64,000 bases of DNA, taken from NCBI GenBank assembly GCA_013289615.1, contig JABCZO010000014.1, positions 39,101 to 103,100 on the forward strand, written 5' to 3'. Position numbers and translations under genes: made by a program. Shown here piece after piece: positions 40,648 to 49,565 of the stretch. The DNA is from Gammaproteobacteria bacterium. Lineage in GTDB: Bacteria; Pseudomonadota; Gammaproteobacteria; Steroidobacterales; Steroidobacteraceae. Positions within the stretch are counted from its first letter, which is position 1. Each line of letters opens with the position of its first letter. Under the pieces are notes generated by a model. That model was not told the DNA's origin, made no database searches, and saw only the letters and a list, made by a program, of their open reading frames with translations.

Positions 40648-41889
40648 ATGTTGAATCTCGATGCCCATCTAGTCGGCCGGCACTATTTGCAGATCCCGGG
40701 TCCCAGTCCCGTGCCGGATCGGATCCTGCGAGCGCTCAGTCTGCCAACGATCGATCATCGAGGGCCGGAGTTTGCTGCACTGGGACTGAAGCTTCTCGCC
40801 GGTTTGCAGGCGGTATTCCAGACGCGCCACCCGGTGGTGATCTATCCAGCCTCCGGCACCGGCGCCTGGGAGGCCGCTCTCTGCAATACCATGTGTCCGG
40901 GCGACCACGTCCTCATGTTCGAAACGGGCCACTTCGCATCGTTGTGGGCCAAGATGGCAGCGCGCCTGCATCTGTCCACGGAAGTGCTGGCAGGAACAGG
41001 CACAGATGAGCATTTCCCCCAGGCGCCAAACTGGCGACGGGGAGTGCGCGCCGAGCTCATCGAGCAGCGCTTGCGCCAGGATACGGAGCGCAAAATCAAG
41101 GCGGTGTGCGTCGTTCATAATGAAACCTCCACTGGCGTGACCTCCGACATCGCCGCGGTACGCGCCGCCATGGATGCAACCCAACATCCGGCATTGCTGA
41201 TGGTGGATTCCATTTCGGGACTTGCCTGTGCCGATTATCAGCATGACGCATGGGGTGTGGACGTTGCGATCAGCGGTTCCCAAAAGGGCCTGATGCTACC
41301 GCCAGGAATCAGTTTCAACGCGCTCTCGCCGCGCGCACTCGAGACCATGAAGGGCGCGACGCTCCCGCGCTCCTTTTGGGCGTGGGACGAAATCCTGGAG
41401 GCAAATAAGAATGGCTATTGGCCTTACACACCCAGCACCAACTTGCTATATGCCCTGTCCGAGTCGCTGGACATGATCCAGTCGGAAGGACTGGATCATA
41501 TATTCGCGCGGCACGCTCGGTGGGCGGCCGGCGTACGCAGCGCGGTAAACGCCTGGGGACTGCCGATCCAGTGTGCCGATCCAAGACTGTATTCGCCGGT
41601 GCTGACCGGTATCATCACACCGCCGGGCGTCGACGCCGATGCGTTGCGCCGCTTGATCTACCAGCGCTTCGACATGTCCTTGGGTGTGGGTCTGGGAAAA
41701 CTAAAGGGCCGAATGTTTCGTATCGGTCATCTTGGCGATAGCAACGATCTGACGTTATTGGCGACGCTAGCCGGCTGCGAGATGGGCCTCAAGCTCATGG
41801 GCGTCAGGATCGCGAGCAGCGGTGTTCAGGCCGCGATGGATTATTTCAGCAGCAATCGTGCATATTCGGCTTTACCGACAGTGGCATAG
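40648..41889 (+). CDS. PLP aminotransferase, alanine/serine-glyoxylate type
   Basis: 413 residues of the class V aminotransferase family. It opens with IPGPSPVPDRILRALS (the usual AGT N-terminal segment), then IYPASGTGAWEAALCNT near 70, VVHNETSTGVTSD near 155, LMVDSISGLACADY near 188 (Asp for PLP N1), and VAISGSQKGLMLPPG with the PLP lysine near 213. It probably converts glyoxylate to glycine with alanine or serine as donor. Next to a 2-hydroxyacid oxidase this suggests oxidation of a hydroxyacid followed by transamination of the oxo product. Confidence 0.87.
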   Translation: MLNLDAHLVGRHYLQIPGPSPVPDRILRALSLPTIDHRGPEFAALGLKLLAGLQAVFQTRHPVVIYPASGTGAWEAALCNTMCPGDHVLMFETGHFASLWAKMAARLHLSTEVLAGTGTDEHFPQAPNWRRGVRAELIEQRLRQDTERKIKAVCVVHNETSTGVTSDIAAVRAAMDATQHPALLMVDSISGLACADYQHDAWGVDVAISGSQKGLMLPPGISFNALSPRALETMKGATLPRSFWAWDEILEANKNGYWPYTPSTNLLYALSESLDMIQSEGLDHIFARHARWAAGVRSAVNAWGLPIQCADPRLYSPVLTGIITPPGVDADALRRLIYQRFDMSLGVGLGKLKGRMFRIGHLGDSNDLTLLATLAGCEMGLKLMGVRIASSGVQAAMDYFSSNRAYSALPTVA

Positions 41890-41993
41890 CAAAGCACGGC
41901 ACTGCTTGGCACGGCAGGTACGAACCTAGATAAATAATTCAGCGTGCACGCGCACGCTAGGCGTATGCCACAACAGCAAACGGGGGGCAAAGC

Positions 41994-43226
41994 ATGAAGC
42001 GCTTACGAGTGACCCATGTGGTCCTGGTCTTATTGTGCTTGATGTATTTCATCACTTATCTGGATCGCGTTAACGTCAGCACCGCGGCTGCTGGATTCGC
42101 CAAAGACTTCAGTCTCAACAAGACCCAAATCGGCCTGGTGTTCTCGGCTTTCGCCTACCCCTATCTGGTGTTTCAAATCATCGGCGGCTGGATCAGCGAC
42201 CGGTTCGGCGCGCGCCGAACACTCATCGCGTGCGGCATCGTTTGGGCCAGTGCCACGGTCCTCACCGGCATGGCCGGCGGACTGACATCGATGTTATTGG
42301 CCCGGATACTCCTGGGCTTTGGCGAAGGCGCCACTTTTCCGGCCGCCACGACTGCGATGTCTCGTTGGGTGCCAAAGGGAAAACGCGGCTACGCTCAGGG
42401 TATTACCCACGCTGCCGCGCGCATCGGCAACGCCGTAGCCCCGGCAGTGATTGTGCTCATCATGACCACTTACGGCTGGCGCGCATCCTTCTATGTTTGC
42501 GCGGCCATCAGCTTTCTGTGGGTAGCGCTGTGGGCGCTGACGTTTACCGAGTTTCCGAAGGATCATCCGCGTGTGACTGCGCCCGAACTCGATTCATTGC
42601 CGCCGCCGCCGATAAGTGCTTCCGGCGTCCCATGGCGTCGCCTGTTCAAGCGCATGACGCCGGTGACAATAGTCTACTTCTGCTACGGCTGGACCTTGTG
42701 GCTGTTCCTGAGTTGGATTCCGCAGTACTTCCTCCACAGTCAACACCTCGACCTCAAGCAATCCGCGTTGTTTGCCTCCGGTGTATTTTTCGCGGGAGTG
42801 CTCGGTGACACGCTGGGCGGCATAGTCACTGACAGGATTCTCAAGCGTAGCGGGGATCTGCAGCGAGCGCGCAGTTCGATGGTGTCGGTCTGCATGTTTC
42901 TATCGATGCTATCGCTCGTCCCGTTGATGTTCACGCACACCCAGGGTATGTCCCTGTTATTGCTGTCCTCGGGTTTCTTCTTTTCTGAAATGACCATCGG
43001 CCCGATGTGGGCCGTTCCGATGGACATTGCACCCGACCACAGCGGTACCGCCAGCGGCATCATGAACTCCGGCTCAGCCCTGGCGGCCATCGTGAGTCCG
43101 GTCGTTGCCGGCTACCTCATCGACCGCACCGGTAACTGGCAACTGCCGTTCGTCGGCAGCATGGTGCTCATGGGAGTCGGTGTGCTGCTCGCCTATCGTA
43201 TGCGGCCGGACAGAAAATTTGAATGA
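41994..43226 (+). CDS. MFS transporter, anion:cation symporter type
   Basis: 410 residues with 12 predicted helices. FITYLDRVNVSTAAAGF at the first helix, then GWISDRFGARRTLIACG (the MFS motif A between helices 2 and 3) and FGEGATFPAATTAMSRWVPKGKRG near 105. This is the pattern of the ACS family (hexuronate, tartrate, phthalate, glycerate-like acids). It follows the aminotransferase by 104 bp and probably brings in the hydroxyacid used by this cluster. Confidence 0.88.
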   Translation: MKRLRVTHVVLVLLCLMYFITYLDRVNVSTAAAGFAKDFSLNKTQIGLVFSAFAYPYLVFQIIGGWISDRFGARRTLIACGIVWASATVLTGMAGGLTSMLLARILLGFGEGATFPAATTAMSRWVPKGKRGYAQGITHAAARIGNAVAPAVIVLIMTTYGWRASFYVCAAISFLWVALWALTFTEFPKDHPRVTAPELDSLPPPPISASGVPWRRLFKRMTPVTIVYFCYGWTLWLFLSWIPQYFLHSQHLDLKQSALFASGVFFAGVLGDTLGGIVTDRILKRSGDLQRARSSMVSVCMFLSMLSLVPLMFTHTQGMSLLLLSSGFFFSEMTIGPMWAVPMDIAPDHSGTASGIMNSGSALAAIVSPVVAGYLIDRTGNWQLPFVGSMVLMGVGVLLAYRMRPDRKFE

Positions 43227-43620
43227 CCGAATGACCCGTTGAACTGGTGGGGCTCGCGCACCTTGGCGAATTGATCGAATGGGATCGCCTCTTGGCTGCC
43301 GCCGTGCTCATCGGCCACACACCTATTCACAAAGCGACCATGATTATGCTGAACGAGCGGGACAATTACGAAGGCGAGTTCGGCGCCCTGCGCTTCCAGG
43401 GGGACGTTTGCGTTCAAGAGCGAATTGACCCCATGGAAGACGTGAGGCAATAGGTCACACACATTGCCGCCAAGTACACCAAGAAGCTGACAGCACCGCG
43501 CGGCGTCATGGCGCGGAATCACAACAACCGATACGAACCCAATGAGCGACAGAGCAGCAACAATACTAGCGGCGGATATTGTCATAATTGTGATGCCAGC
43601 ATAAGACCCCGAGAGGCTCA
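43227..43620. other. Intergenic region with possible gene remnants
   Basis: 394 bp. On the plus strand a stretch of about 68 codons (43247-43453: LAHLGELIEWDRLLAAAVLIGHT...) looks protein-like and is followed, after one stop, by more open frame, which may be a decayed gene. I do not recognise its family. Confidence 0.35.
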
Positions 43621-45243
43621 ATGCGCCGGCGTGACGTGCCGATTGCAATACTCGCCGCTGCAGTTGCCCCTACAGTGCTGTCTTCCTGCAATGGATCTGC
43701 AGACGCTGAAATTGCGACTTACCCGCGGACTGCGCAAGAGATCGCAGGCAGTGTCGTGCCGACTGACTATACGTGTCGTCCCGGAGCCTGGCGCCGCTAT
43801 GGCGCGGACCCCGGCGGGCAGGCGGATTCGACAAATGCAATAGCGATCGCCTGCGCCGTGAACGGTTTTGCCTTCGACGACGTGGGCGGAACTTATATGG
43901 TCTCCGGACCAATTCGCGTTCCATCCAATTGCACGATTTCAGGAAAAGTGAACCAGACCGAGCTGGTCATGTTAGACCCCGATACGTCGTTGATCGTCGC
44001 GGATGAGACGAAGGGCGTGACTATAGAGGGCATTCGCTTCCGAGTGCCGGCTGCAAGTGCCGTGGCGACAGGGGTGGTCGTTTTCTTCAAGTGCGTCGAA
44101 TGCGTCTGTCGCAATTGCGACTTTTCCGGATTTAGCTGGGCCGGAGCGTGGCTATACGATGCTAGAAACTGCACCGTAACGCAGTGCTACTTTCACGACT
44201 CCCAGGGGTCACTGGTAGACTCGGCTGACATATGCGTCTACAACAACTCTAGCGACAACATCATTACTGACAACCGGTGTTTTGGCGGTAACTTTCACGG
44301 GGTCCTCATCCAGAATCCCTACAACGATGCATTCCCGAGCAGAAATTTAGTTGCTCGCAATCACATCGTCAACCATCAGGCATATGGGGTCTGTCTGTAT
44401 GTCCCAGATGAGGGCGACACGCATAATCATATTCTGGACAATCGCATCGAGGACATTCGCGGAACATTCCATCGTGCGTCTGGAACCGGCATTTACGCGG
44501 CGGGCGGAGGGGCCGGAGGCACGGTAATTGATGGTAATACGCTCATGCGGTGCTGTACCGAGACGCGGTTTAGAATCGAGGCGCCCGGGGCGATTGGCAT
44601 CCATGGCATGACTGCGGCTAATTCGCCGATAGCGATTTCTAATAATGTGATCGATGAGATGGCGCATTACGACGGTATCCTGATAGTCGAGAGCGCGGCC
44701 CAAGTCATAATCATTGGAAATAACGTTCACTTACTTTCGGGGAATACTGAGGAATGCCCAATAAGGGTGGAGCTGGCTTCTCAAGTGACTGTGAAGGCTA
44801 ATATTCTGCGCAGACCGCCGACGGACGGCCGCTGTATTTTAGTTTATGCAAGCGGAGGGGCCGTGGCCGATGTAACAGTGTCCTCAAACACCTGTTGCGG
44901 AGGCAACGATAGTCAGATAGATTTTTATTCAGATGAGGGTGGATACTTCGATCAACTTTTGTGTTTCGACAATACGTGTAGCGGGGGAGGCGATGCCGCC
45001 TCCTGCATCAGTGTAGCCGCCGTAAATGGAGCAACAGTCTCGGGAAACAATTGCACATCGGCAAAGGGGGTTACCTTTTACATACGGGACGCCAGAGATC
45101 TAAAGGTGGCGAACAATACGTTTAACTCAGAGGGTCCGGTTAGCGTGGTCGCATCCGGGGCTTGTACCGGATCGGTGTACGCAGCTAGCAACTCGCAGAA
45201 TGGTGCAATTCTTGATTCCGCAGTCGGGCTCCTGGTCGAGTGA
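43621..45243 (+). CDS. Exported right-handed beta-helix (pectate-lyase-like) protein
   Basis: 540 residues. The N-terminus MRRRDVPIAILAAAVAPTVLSSC is a signal with lipobox-like LSSC (Cys near 23) and an RR pair that could suit Tat export. WRRYGADPGGQADSTNAI near 57 is the first turn of pectate_lyase_3-type proteins, and the remainder is built of parallel beta-helix coils with Asn ladders (NIITDNRCFGGNFHGVLIQN, NHIVNHQAYGVCLY, NNVIDEMAHYDGILI, SGNNCTSAKGVTFYI). The protein is rich in Cys. It could be a polysaccharide lyase/hydrolase or epimerase; catalytic residues were not identified. Codon use looks more AT-rich than in its neighbours, hinting at transfer. Confidence 0.78.
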   Translation: MRRRDVPIAILAAAVAPTVLSSCNGSADAEIATYPRTAQEIAGSVVPTDYTCRPGAWRRYGADPGGQADSTNAIAIACAVNGFAFDDVGGTYMVSGPIRVPSNCTISGKVNQTELVMLDPDTSLIVADETKGVTIEGIRFRVPAASAVATGVVVFFKCVECVCRNCDFSGFSWAGAWLYDARNCTVTQCYFHDSQGSLVDSADICVYNNSSDNIITDNRCFGGNFHGVLIQNPYNDAFPSRNLVARNHIVNHQAYGVCLYVPDEGDTHNHILDNRIEDIRGTFHRASGTGIYAAGGGAGGTVIDGNTLMRCCTETRFRIEAPGAIGIHGMTAANSPIAISNNVIDEMAHYDGILIVESAAQVIIIGNNVHLLSGNTEECPIRVELASQVTVKANILRRPPTDGRCILVYASGGAVADVTVSSNTCCGGNDSQIDFYSDEGGYFDQLLCFDNTCSGGGDAASCISVAAVNGATVSGNNCTSAKGVTFYIRDARDLKVANNTFNSEGPVSVVASGACTGSVYAASNSQNGAILDSAVGLLVE

Positions 45244-45729
45244 GGCCGGGTTCGATGCCGTGATCGCTTAAGCTCGCGCCACATTCTGCCGCAGCACCTT
45301 GAGCGAGGCGATCAACTCATCTATGTCCTTTACAGCGGGCTTACGCACATGGCCCACGTCCGGCTCGCTTATTGCGCACTCGACAAAGGCCGCATCATCG
45401 TGTTTGGTGGCAGCATCCAGGGCGGAGTGATATCCAATGGAATGCACTCCTCTTCCATCGATGAAGTCGTGCACCTGGAATATTTGTGATCAGCTGAGGC
45501 GCAAATCATTGATATGAATGGTGGGCCGTGTTGGGATCGAACCTACGACGTCGAGCTGTGCACCGGCAACCGTTGCCCATTCTTCGATAAGGTTATTCAG
45601 ACTCGCCCGGCGCACGGGCGAAGGCCTTGAACCACAATCGACGGAAATCGCTACTCGGCGCCGCGAACGTCACGCCAGGTAGACGCACCGGTGCACGCCT
45701 CGTGACGACACGGATGGTCGGCCGGTGGA
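45244..45729. other. Intergenic region at the left edge of the putative island
   Basis: 486 bp. It contains an unrecognised minus-strand open frame (45268-45474, 68 codons, GVHSIGYHSALDAATKHDDA...), possibly a gene remnant, and the tRNA-Lys 3'-end fragment at 45519-45549. The part from 45550 to 45729 shows nothing I can name. Confidence 0.5.
45519..45549. repeat. tRNA-Lys 3'-end duplicate (putative distal attachment site)
   Basis: These 31 bases match 63809-63839, the 3' end of the tRNA-Lys gene (CCA, acceptor strand and T-arm), with a single mismatch (T for A at 45532). The upstream bases (TGAA before TGG) also match apart from a one-base gap. The orientation is the same as in the tRNA gene. 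The remainder of the tRNA is absent, so it is a fragment and not a gene. Confidence 0.85.
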
Positions 45730-46665
45730 TCATTGGTATTGTTCCAGCCCTTCGGTGGCCTCGTCGTAGAACTGGCGCACGATGGGTGCGAAATTACCAT
45801 CGAATACCGCATTGAGGTCTGGGTCATCGTGAGTAAATCTAGTTCGAATCGCCGCCAGATTGATTGCCTTCTGGGTCTGTTGCAGCGTAAGGCCCCGATG
45901 CAACGCATCACGCACCTGCTGACGAATCGACCGGAAAGAATCCAATACCAATTGCAGGAATGACGCGTCCGGCTGCGCCTGGGCGTGGCCGGGAACAATG
46001 ATCCTGGCGTCCAGCCGGGAGAGTGTTTCCAGGCTCGCAATCCAGGCGGACGGATGGGAGTCGGCGCAAAATGGCACCGGATACACCAGCAGATCGCCGG
46101 TGAGCAGGATCTTCTCGGCGGGCAGAAATACTGCAACATCACCGGCAGTGTGACCCGGTAGACGCAAAAAGCGCAGCTCGCGCCCGCCGTGGAACAGCGT
46201 CAAGGTATCGCCAAAAGTCAGGGTCGGCAATTTGGACGGTGTCGCCTTGAATTCGGCAAGAAACCGGGCTCCCAAAGTCAACTCCGATTGCAGCTCCGCG
46301 CGATCCTTTGGTGTGAGTTGGTGTCGGTCCGGTGTGCGGCCGGATTTAAGTTCCTTATCGACCTCCCGGTTGGCCTGCGCAGCCTCAAATTCGAGCGTCT
46401 TCACGTAAACACTGGCGGTGTCTTCCATCAATTCGCGAGTACGCTGGCTCGCAATGATTTCCAGGTCAGGATAGGCTTTCGCGAATTCGTCATTGCCACC
46501 AGCGTGATCGGGGTGCCAGTGAGAATTCACCAGGTAACGCACCGCTTTTGGGGTGCGCTGTCGCAGTTCATTCACAACGGCGTCGGCAATCGCCGGCAAT
46601 ATTGTCGCGTCAAACACCACGACGTCCCGGTCCGTAACAATGGCGATGGAGCTGAAAATCGGCAT
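45730..46665 (-). CDS. Metallo-beta-lactamase-fold hydrolase, short at the N-terminus
   Basis: 311 residues. Zinc motif SHWHPDHAGGND with His49, His51, Asp53 and His54; then LPGHTAGDVAVFLPAEKILLTGDLLVYPVP (next His and bridging Asp near 170-190) and IIVPGHAQAQ (last His, near 212). Fits the MBL hydrolase group (glyoxalase II/quinoprotein relay type). Relatives usually have a signal peptide and about 50 more residues before SSIAIVTDRDVVVFDA, and an in-frame stop lies a few codons upstream of this ATG, so the 5' end may have been lost. The SIR2 gene stop is 34 bp upstream on the same strand. Confidence 0.8.
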   Translation of the reverse strand: MPIFSSIAIVTDRDVVVFDATILPAIADAVVNELRQRTPKAVRYLVNSHWHPDHAGGNDEFAKAYPDLEIIASQRTRELMEDTASVYVKTLEFEAAQANREVDKELKSGRTPDRHQLTPKDRAELQSELTLGARFLAEFKATPSKLPTLTFGDTLTLFHGGRELRFLRLPGHTAGDVAVFLPAEKILLTGDLLVYPVPFCADSHPSAWIASLETLSRLDARIIVPGHAQAQPDASFLQLVLDSFRSIRQQVRDALHRGLTLQQTQKAINLAAIRTRFTHDDPDLNAVFDGNFAPIVRQFYDEATEGLEQYQ

Positions 46666-46698
46666 GGGAATGAAACAGCGACTGCACCGCGGTGGACA

Positions 46699-48078
46699 CT
46701 ATAAGGAGCTCGTCGCTCTCCACCGGGCGATAAGCGCTTCCAGGTATTTCCGCGCCCGGGGCGGCTCTCGCGTCTCCAACTCCGCCTCCGACAGAGCGTC
46801 CACTTGCCGGCAGACGGATTCCAGTGCAGCGGCCTTTCTCGTCCAAATCGCGAGTTGCTCGTCCACCGGTGGGTCCAGCTGCAGCAGCGCCGCGAGTGTT
46901 GAGGTCACGATCGCCGGTGGCACCCGCACCTCGATCCTGTCGAGCAGGAAATTGGCTACCCCCGGTGGCGTAGGCCGGATCTTTCCGAGTGAATACGCAG
47001 CCTCGGCCCGTACCAGCACCGGATTGGTTTCATCGGTCACGCATGCCATGAGCGCCGTGCCTGCAACGCTCGCTCCCGCAGCGCTCAATCGTCCGAGCTC
47101 AATGTGAGCCTTGCGTCGAATCTGGCGGAATTGCTCGACATCCGCACTTCTCTTGAGCGTTGCGGAGATCGTGTGGCGCAGTTCGCTGCCCATTTGAATG
47201 CGTGCATCGCTAATCACCGTGCGCACGTCGTCGAAGCTGTCGACGAAGATGCAGACGAGCCCGTAACGTCGACGCAGGACGAGGGCGCGTGCCTCCTCAT
47301 CCTCGCGCTGACCCCGCTTCCAGATGTACACATGCTCGCCCACGCCACCGCCGAAATTGGCCTCGAAACTCTGCAGCAGATCCTCGAAGTCGGGATCGTT
47401 CAGGCCAAATCCCACGATGAGGGCGCTGAAGCGCGCGAGAACATGGTGTGCAAACGCCCGGTATCCGAGCTGTCGAGCCATCACTTCGCGATACGACGCG
47501 CGATCCAGTACGATTGTCTTCGGACGTGATATGCACCCGTGCGCCTTGAGCAGGAAGCGGGTTTGAAAATCCCCCGCGAGCACCGCCCGAAGTTTCCGCT
47601 CATCGGAATAGAAGGCGCGATGCATCAGATGTCGGTCGCGACGCCGGGCCCGATAGGCATTCTCATGTCCCAGGTCGTAGTTGAATGTAATTATCCCAAG
47701 CGGCTCGAGATCTTCGATGAGATCGTGCAACGGCGACCTCGCATCGTCGGGGGCGGTGGTGAGCTGCACCACCGCGTCGCGATAGTTGCCCACCCCCACG
47801 GCTTCGCGGATCAGGGTGGCGGCCTCGATCAGGTAGTCCGCCCCCCTCGGCCGCGCACTCAGCAACAAATCCACATCCGCCGCCGCGGCTCCAAGGCGAG
47901 CGGCAAAGCGCGAACGCAGCTGGCTGAGAACCAAGTGCCACGTCGGCAGCGCTGTCGGTTCGGAGCCCGGCTGGGCGACGCCAACGGACACTCCGCTGCC
48001 GGTCACCACCACCAGCCGGCGATACGCGACCGCGTCACATAAGAGGCCGAATCCGGGATTCTGCCGGTGATCGTGCAT
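46699..48078 (-). CDS. SIR2-domain protein with helical C-terminal region, possible anti-phage effector
   Basis: 459 residues. N-terminal SIR2-like NADase fold: VVVTGSGVSVG (residues 23-33, NAD loop), ITFNYD at 130-135, KAHGCISRPKT with His180 in the position of the catalytic His, and ALIVGFGLNDPDFEDLL at 219-235, the usual closing strand of SIR2_2-type proteins. From about 300 the chain is helical and repeat-like (RKAHIELGRLSAAGASVAGT, VRAEAAYSLGKI, ATSTLAALLQLD-like units), suggesting HEAT-type scaffolding. SIR2 proteins of this class deplete NAD+ during phage infection in several known systems. No partner gene (TIR, Argonaute or HerA) is adjacent, so it would act alone, or the role differs. 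Confidence 0.75.
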   Translation of the reverse strand: MHDHRQNPGFGLLCDAVAYRRLVVVTGSGVSVGVAQPGSEPTALPTWHLVLSQLRSRFAARLGAAAADVDLLLSARPRGADYLIEAATLIREAVGVGNYRDAVVQLTTAPDDARSPLHDLIEDLEPLGIITFNYDLGHENAYRARRRDRHLMHRAFYSDERKLRAVLAGDFQTRFLLKAHGCISRPKTIVLDRASYREVMARQLGYRAFAHHVLARFSALIVGFGLNDPDFEDLLQSFEANFGGGVGEHVYIWKRGQREDEEARALVLRRRYGLVCIFVDSFDDVRTVISDARIQMGSELRHTISATLKRSADVEQFRQIRRKAHIELGRLSAAGASVAGTALMACVTDETNPVLVRAEAAYSLGKIRPTPPGVANFLLDRIEVRVPPAIVTSTLAALLQLDPPVDEQLAIWTRKAAALESVCRQVDALSEAELETREPPRARKYLEALIARWRATSSL

Positions 48079-48140
48079 ATCAGCGCAGTCTACTGGATCA
48101 GGCTAGAATTGCTTCGTCTGTCGTCACAGCTAACAACAAC

Positions 48141-49565
48141 ATGCACGATGCGGCCCCCAGGGATAGCGCATTCTCCGCCATCGTCCAGCGCGAGAGCGGA
48201 CTGCACAGAACCCTGAGCGCCGGCAAGCTGACGATGATCGCGATCGGCGGCGCTATCGGTACCGGTCTGTTCCTCGGCAGCGGCTTTGCCATAGGCACCG
48301 CCGGCCCCAGTGTTCTGGTCAGCTATGCGATAGGAGCGCTGATCGCGCTGCTGCTCGTGGGGTGCCTCGCTGAGATGACGGTCGCGCACCCGACCACCGG
48401 TTCATTCGGCGCCTACGCGGAACACTACGTGGGTCCGCTGGCGGGTTTCATGGTTCGCTACGCGTACTGGACCTGCATCGTGCTCGCCGTGGGTACCGAA
48501 GTCACCGCGGTGGCGCTGTATATGAAGTTCTGGTTTCCGGCAGTGCCCGGCTGGGTCTGGATCCTGGCGTTTTCGGCATTGTTGATCACGGTGAATGCCT
48601 TCAGCGTGAGCACCTTCGGCACCGTCGAATACTGGTTCTCGCTGGTCAAGATCAGCGCGATCGTCGCGTTCATTCTGCTCGCCGGTTACATCGTCGTTCA
48701 GACAATCGGCGTGCATTCAAACGATTCCGCAGGGTCGGTCGGCTTTCGTAACTACACCGCGTTTGGCGGTTTCCTGCCCCACGGCATTGGTGGCATGTGG
48801 GTCGCGGTTATCATGGCGATTTTCAGCTACCTCAGCATCGAGATGATCGCGGTCGCGGCCGGCGAGGCGGCGCAGCCCGAGGTGGGCATCATGCGCGCCT
48901 TTCGCTCGACTATCGTACGTCTGGTGCTGTTCTATATTCTGACGCTGGCACTGATGCTCGCGGTACTGCCATGGACGCAGGCCGGCTCGGCGCGCAGTCC
49001 GTTCGTCATGGTGATAGAGAGGTTGCATCTGCCCGCCGCCGCCGGCGTGATGAATTTCGTGATCCTGGTTGCGGCGCTGTCGGCGATGAACAGCCAGCTC
49101 TATATCACCACGCGCATGCTGTTCAGCCTGGCGCGCGCCGGACAAGCGCCGCGCGGATTGGGCACTCTGACAGCACGCGGAATTCCGTTCAACGCGTTAC
49201 TGGTGTCGACGTCGGGCATAGCCCTGGCGACCGTCCTGAGCGTGGTCGCTCCGGGCAGCGCATTCCTGATGATGGTGGGCGTATCGGTGTTCGGCGCCAT
49301 GTTCACGTGGATGATGATTTTTGTGACGCATTATTTCTTTCGCCGAACGCGCCTGCGAGATGGGACTGCGCCCGCGTCATTCAGCATGTGGGGCTTCCCG
49401 GCCACGCCGCTGCTTGGCGCTGCACTCATGGCGGCGCTGCTGCTGACTACAGCTTTTACCGACGCGTTTCGAATGACGCTGGTGTTCGGGTTGCCGTATC
49501 TGGCGCTCCTGGCCGTCATCTATTTCTGGCGCTATCGCGGCGGCAACCCGAGGCACGCCACATGA
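48141..49565 (+). CDS. Amino-acid permease (APC superfamily, AAT family)
   Basis: 474 residues, 12 predicted helices. The first helix carries MIAIGGAIGTGLFLGSGFAI, the conserved substrate-binding signature of AAT permeases such as AnsP, GabP and AroP, and FGAYAEHYVGPLAGFMVRYAYW follows. It imports an amino acid with protons across the inner membrane. Its stop overlaps the start of kynureninase (ATGA), so it may carry tryptophan or kynurenine, or another amino acid; the sequence does not fix specificity. Confidence 0.88.
   Translation: MHDAAPRDSAFSAIVQRESGLHRTLSAGKLTMIAIGGAIGTGLFLGSGFAIGTAGPSVLVSYAIGALIALLLVGCLAEMTVAHPTTGSFGAYAEHYVGPLAGFMVRYAYWTCIVLAVGTEVTAVALYMKFWFPAVPGWVWILAFSALLITVNAFSVSTFGTVEYWFSLVKISAIVAFILLAGYIVVQTIGVHSNDSAGSVGFRNYTAFGGFLPHGIGGMWVAVIMAIFSYLSIEMIAVAAGEAAQPEVGIMRAFRSTIVRLVLFYILTLALMLAVLPWTQAGSARSPFVMVIERLHLPAAAGVMNFVILVAALSAMNSQLYITTRMLFSLARAGQAPRGLGTLTARGIPFNALLVSTSGIALATVLSVVAPGSAFLMMVGVSVFGAMFTWMMIFVTHYFFRRTRLRDGTAPASFSMWGFPATPLLGAALMAALLLTTAFTDAFRMTLVFGLPYLALLAVIYFWRYRGGNPRHAT

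Noticed and set aside
45519..45549. A second tRNA-Lys gene
   Set aside because: Only the 3' acceptor strand and T-arm are present; anticodon and D-arms are missing, so it is a fragment.
46699..48078. Thoeris-type defence operon around the SIR2 gene
   Set aside because: No TIR-domain (ThsB) gene is adjacent on either side; the neighbours are an MBL hydrolase and a permease.
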